A DNA stretch of 23,671 bases from a virus, in IMG/VR virus record IMGVR_UViG_3300037847_008158, positions 2,626 to 26,296 of that record. One strand, written 5' to 3'. Position 1 is the stretch's first letter. Every line of letters begins with the position of its first letter. A program made the position numbers and the translations under genes. Of this stretch, positions 21,968 through 23,671 are shown piece after piece. The notes beneath the pieces were generated by a model, which was not told the origin of the DNA, ran no database searches, and saw only the letters and a program-made list of their open reading frames with translations.

Positions 21968-22490
21968 AGGACTCGGAAAAGAGTTATATAATCGTTTTGG
22001 TGATGTAAAAGGATTTTCATCAAGTAATGATTATGATGTTTCTGACAATTATGAGCGAGCAAAAATTATTAATGAAATACATAAATTTGATTTGTTCATA
22101 AATAATGCACATCCATTCTTTGACCAAACTCGATTGTTAATGGAAGTGTTTCAAGAGTGGAAATATGAAGACAAAACTATTGTAAATATAATTAGTAGAG
22201 CAAAGTACGATAACATATCTAAAGGATTTATGTATTCTGCTTCAAAAGCATCATTATCTCATCTTTCACATAATTTAAGATTTAACACAGATAAGAAATG
22301 TAAGATAATTGATGTAAATCCAGGACTACTTGAATCAGATTTGTCAAGTTTGACTTACAAAGAGATGGCTGATATTGTTATTTGGTGTATTACTCAACCT
22401 AAACATATTGAAATAGGAGAAATATCTGCTTGGCACAGAGATTCATATGTTGAAGTACAAAATGAAAAAGCAAAAAGATTAAGTAAGTGA
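21939..22490 (+). CDS. Short-chain dehydrogenase/reductase
   Basis: The 183-residue reading starts at ATG 21939 (MRVAITGHTKGLG), which puts the Rossmann strand at the very N-terminus as usual; ATG 21930 would add MSI. Motifs are TGHTKGLG (6-13, the TG-x3-G-x-G nucleotide site), NNAH (55-58, NNAG-like), NIISRA with Ser86, YSASK (Tyr99, Lys103, catalytic) and NPGLLESD (127-134). It lacks about 50-60 residues compared with a typical 240-residue dehydrogenase, mostly in the region before the catalytic Ser. It reduces or oxidises a keto/hydroxy group with NAD(P)H, probably on a sugar nucleotide here. It overlaps the radical SAM gene by about 30 nt and the next gene by 4 nt (GTGA). Confidence 0.82.
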   Translation: MRVAITGHTKGLGKELYNRFGDVKGFSSSNDYDVSDNYERAKIINEIHKFDLFINNAHPFFDQTRLLMEVFQEWKYEDKTIVNIISRAKYDNISKGFMYSASKASLSHLSHNLRFNTDKKCKIIDVNPGLLESDLSSLTYKEMADIVIWCITQPKHIEIGEISAWHRDSYVEVQNEKAKRLSK

Positions 22491-23194
22491 ACGTTTATAT
22501 AGGATATGATAGTAGACAAGATTATTCTGAAAATTTTTCAGATATTGTTAATCCGCCTTATCAAGTATCGAAGTACTCTATGCAAAAGTATAACACTAAT
22601 GTTATCATAGAACCTATAATTGTTTCAGAACTAAAGTTAAAAAATATTTATTGGAGACAAGCAGACTATTTGTCAAGCACAGAATTTGTTTATAGTAGAT
22701 TTTTAACTCCGTATCTCAATGGTTACAAAGGATTAGCTTTATTTTGTGATTCTGATTTTTTATGGCAATGCGATGTTAATGAATTATTAGATTATTATGA
22801 TAGTAAGTATTCTGTTATGTGTGTAAAACATAATTATACACCACCTGAAAGTACAAAGATGGATGGTAAAGCACAAACACATTATCCAAGAAAGAATTGG
22901 TCAAGTTTAATGTTGTTTAATTGTGAACATCCTGATATTAAAAAATTAAGTGTGAAAAATATTAACACAAAAGACGCAAAATGGTTACATAGATTTGAAT
23001 GGACAAGTGATGAGTGTGTTGGAGAGATACCAGCAACTTTTAATTGGTTAGAAGGTTGGTATAATGATAACATAGACCCGAAAGCAATACACTATACACG
23101 AGGAGGACCGTGGCACAATACGTGGAATGGTCAGTACAAAGAAAAATGGGTAGAAACATATAACGAATTAGTTAAGGAGAAGTCAAATGGCTGA
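22487..23194 (+). CDS. Glycosyltransferase of the GT8-like / DXD type
   Basis: This 235-residue protein starts at GTG 22487 inside a GTGA overlap. It begins MNVYIGYDSRQD, the I-G-[YF]-D-x-R strand of small phage glycosyltransferases. It has the metal-binding DSD at 88-90 within LALFCDSDFLW. A SLMLFNCEHPDI segment follows, then a C-terminal P-x-x-x-x-H-Y-T-R-G-G-P-W-H with two His that could complete the metal and donor site. The order (G-Y-D, DxD, N-x-G/F-N strand, H-x-T/x-G) matches GT-A enzymes of CAZy family 8 and the related LPS glycosyltransferases. It is cytosolic, with no signal peptide. It is the last gene of the glycan operon; its end overlaps the next gene by 8 nt. Donor is unknown, often UDP-glucose or UDP-galactose in the family. 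Confidence 0.75.
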   Translation: MNVYIGYDSRQDYSENFSDIVNPPYQVSKYSMQKYNTNVIIEPIIVSELKLKNIYWRQADYLSSTEFVYSRFLTPYLNGYKGLALFCDSDFLWQCDVNELLDYYDSKYSVMCVKHNYTPPESTKMDGKAQTHYPRKNWSSLMLFNCEHPDIKKLSVKNINTKDAKWLHRFEWTSDECVGEIPATFNWLEGWYNDNIDPKAIHYTRGGPWHNTWNGQYKEKWVETYNELVKEKSNG

Positions 23195-23477
23195 AGAAAA
23201 AAAGTTCTCAGAAGAAGAACTAAAACAAATAAACGAAGTAGCAGATAACTATAGTTCTTTACAAACTGAATTAGGTAACATTGGAGTTCAGAAAATTTTA
23301 GTAGAAGAACGATTAGATAATATTACAAAACGTGAAGAGGAAATTAGAAAAGAATGGAAACAAAATCAAGTTAAAGAGCAAGATTTAGTAAAAATTCTAA
23401 GTGATAAGTATGGTCCAGGTACACTTGACCCTAAAACAGGTACTTTTGTGCCTTTAGAAGAAAATAAACCAGCATAA
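23187..23477 (+). CDS. Small coiled-coil protein preceding the tail sheath
   Basis: This 96-residue protein has AAGGAG (23174-23179) as ribosome site. Residues 1-75 are charged and heptad-like (EEELKQINEVADNY, LVEERLDNITKREEEIRKEW, VKEQDLVKIL), so a coiled coil is expected. The last 20 residues are KYGPGTLDPKTGTFVPLEEN, a Gly/Pro turn region similar to the ends of small proteins near tail genes in marine myoviruses. It overlaps the last glycosyltransferase by 8 nt and so belongs to the same transcript. Its position just before the sheath gene suggests a tail-assembly or structural role, not sugar metabolism. No specific family assigned. Confidence 0.65.
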   Translation: MAEEKKFSEEELKQINEVADNYSSLQTELGNIGVQKILVEERLDNITKREEEIRKEWKQNQVKEQDLVKILSDKYGPGTLDPKTGTFVPLEENKPA

Positions 23478-23488
23478 ATATAACGTTT

Positions 23489-23543
23489 TGAAATTTTCTA
23501 AACTATTTATATATGTTTAACAATAACCTTTTTTAAAATTTCA
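23489..23543 (+). repeat. Inverted repeat enclosing late promoter 4
   Basis: TGAAATTTT (23489-23497) and AAAATTTCA (23535-23543) form a perfect 9-bp inverted repeat around the late-promoter box at 23504. The layout is like that at 17490-17533. The arm nearer the gene ends just before the ribosome site AGGAGA (23545-23550). Confidence 0.5.
23504..23515 (+). promoter_or_regulatory. Late-type promoter, copy 4 (tail sheath)
   Basis: TATTTATATATG is identical to copies 1 and 3 and lies 40 nt before the sheath ATG at 23556. GAAATTTT begins 14 nt upstream at 23490. Confidence 0.78.
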
Positions 23544-23555
23544 TAGGAGAATAAA

Positions 23556-23671
23556 ATGGCAGAAAGAATTGTATCTCCGGGTGTATTTACCCGTGAGAAA
23601 GATTTATCATTCTTGCCGCAAGGTGTCGCAGAGATAGGAGCCGCAGTAGTTGGTCCATCTCTTAGAGGCCC
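23556..23671 (+). CDS. 18: Tail sheath protein, gp18-type, N-terminus (partial)
   Basis: The frame opens at ATG 23556 after AGGAGA and runs off the window. The visible 38 residues include MAERIVSPGVFTREKDLSF and GAAVVGPSLRG. Start with I-x-S-P-G-V-[FY]-x-x-E-x-D followed by G-A-x-V-G-x-x-x-[KR]-G is the well-known beginning of T4 gp18-family contractile sheath proteins (phage_tail_sheath family). The sheath contracts to drive the tail tube through the host envelope. It has its own late promoter, as expected for a very abundant protein. Confidence 0.9.
   Translation, partial: MAERIVSPGVFTREKDLSFLPQGVAEIGAAVVGPSLRG

Overview
The window is an AT-rich piece of a T4-like (contractile-tailed) double-stranded DNA phage genome, most like marine myoviruses of the pelagiphage/cyanophage type. 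It opens inside the C-terminus of a gp23-type major capsid protein and closes in the first codons of a tail sheath (gp18-type) protein. Every gene that can be supported is on the + strand, genes are packed with 1-40 nt overlaps, and four copies of one T4-late-promoter-like 12-mer (TATTTATA[T/A]ATG) head the transcription blocks. No tRNA, IS element, integrase or CRISPR was seen, and no stretch longer than about 130 bases lacks a gene.

Layout. (1) 1-247: capsid protein end plus a strong intrinsic terminator. (2) 283-4580: late promoter, then a virion-assembly block: a neck/connector candidate, a small head-closure candidate, a gp15-like tail terminator, two small beta-rich virion proteins that look related, and a Gly-rich fibre protein. 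(3) 4608-7558: second late promoter, then two fibre proteins sharing the N-terminal S-W-K-K-x-I-x-S-G-S signature, separated by two small ORFs. The second fibre carries an inserted cupredoxin-like domain with a full set of candidate type-1 copper ligands. (4) 7576-17472: one uninterrupted 3298-codon gene, more than 40% of the window, encoding a Thr/Asn-dominated repeat protein with a strict 4/6-residue grammar. (5) 17502-23194: third late promoter, then seven tightly spaced genes for surface-carbohydrate metabolism: a GT-B-like transferase, a Kdo-8-phosphate synthase with an extra C-terminal domain, a cupin, a GT29-like transferase, a radical SAM/SPASM enzyme, a short-chain dehydrogenase and a GT8-like transferase. 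(6) 23187-23477: a small coiled-coil protein. (7) 23504 to end: fourth late promoter and the tail sheath gene.

How it may fit together. The glycan block has a late-type promoter and sits among structural genes, so it is probably expressed while virions are assembled. The giant neighbouring protein has an Asn-Thr-Thr in most repeat units and long Thr runs, like a mucin. The most interesting reading is that this phage makes a very long fibre and may decorate it, or the host envelope, with a Kdo-type or related sugar made by the next operon. The gene families are seen in the sequence or recognised from motifs; the glycosylated-fibre link is inference.
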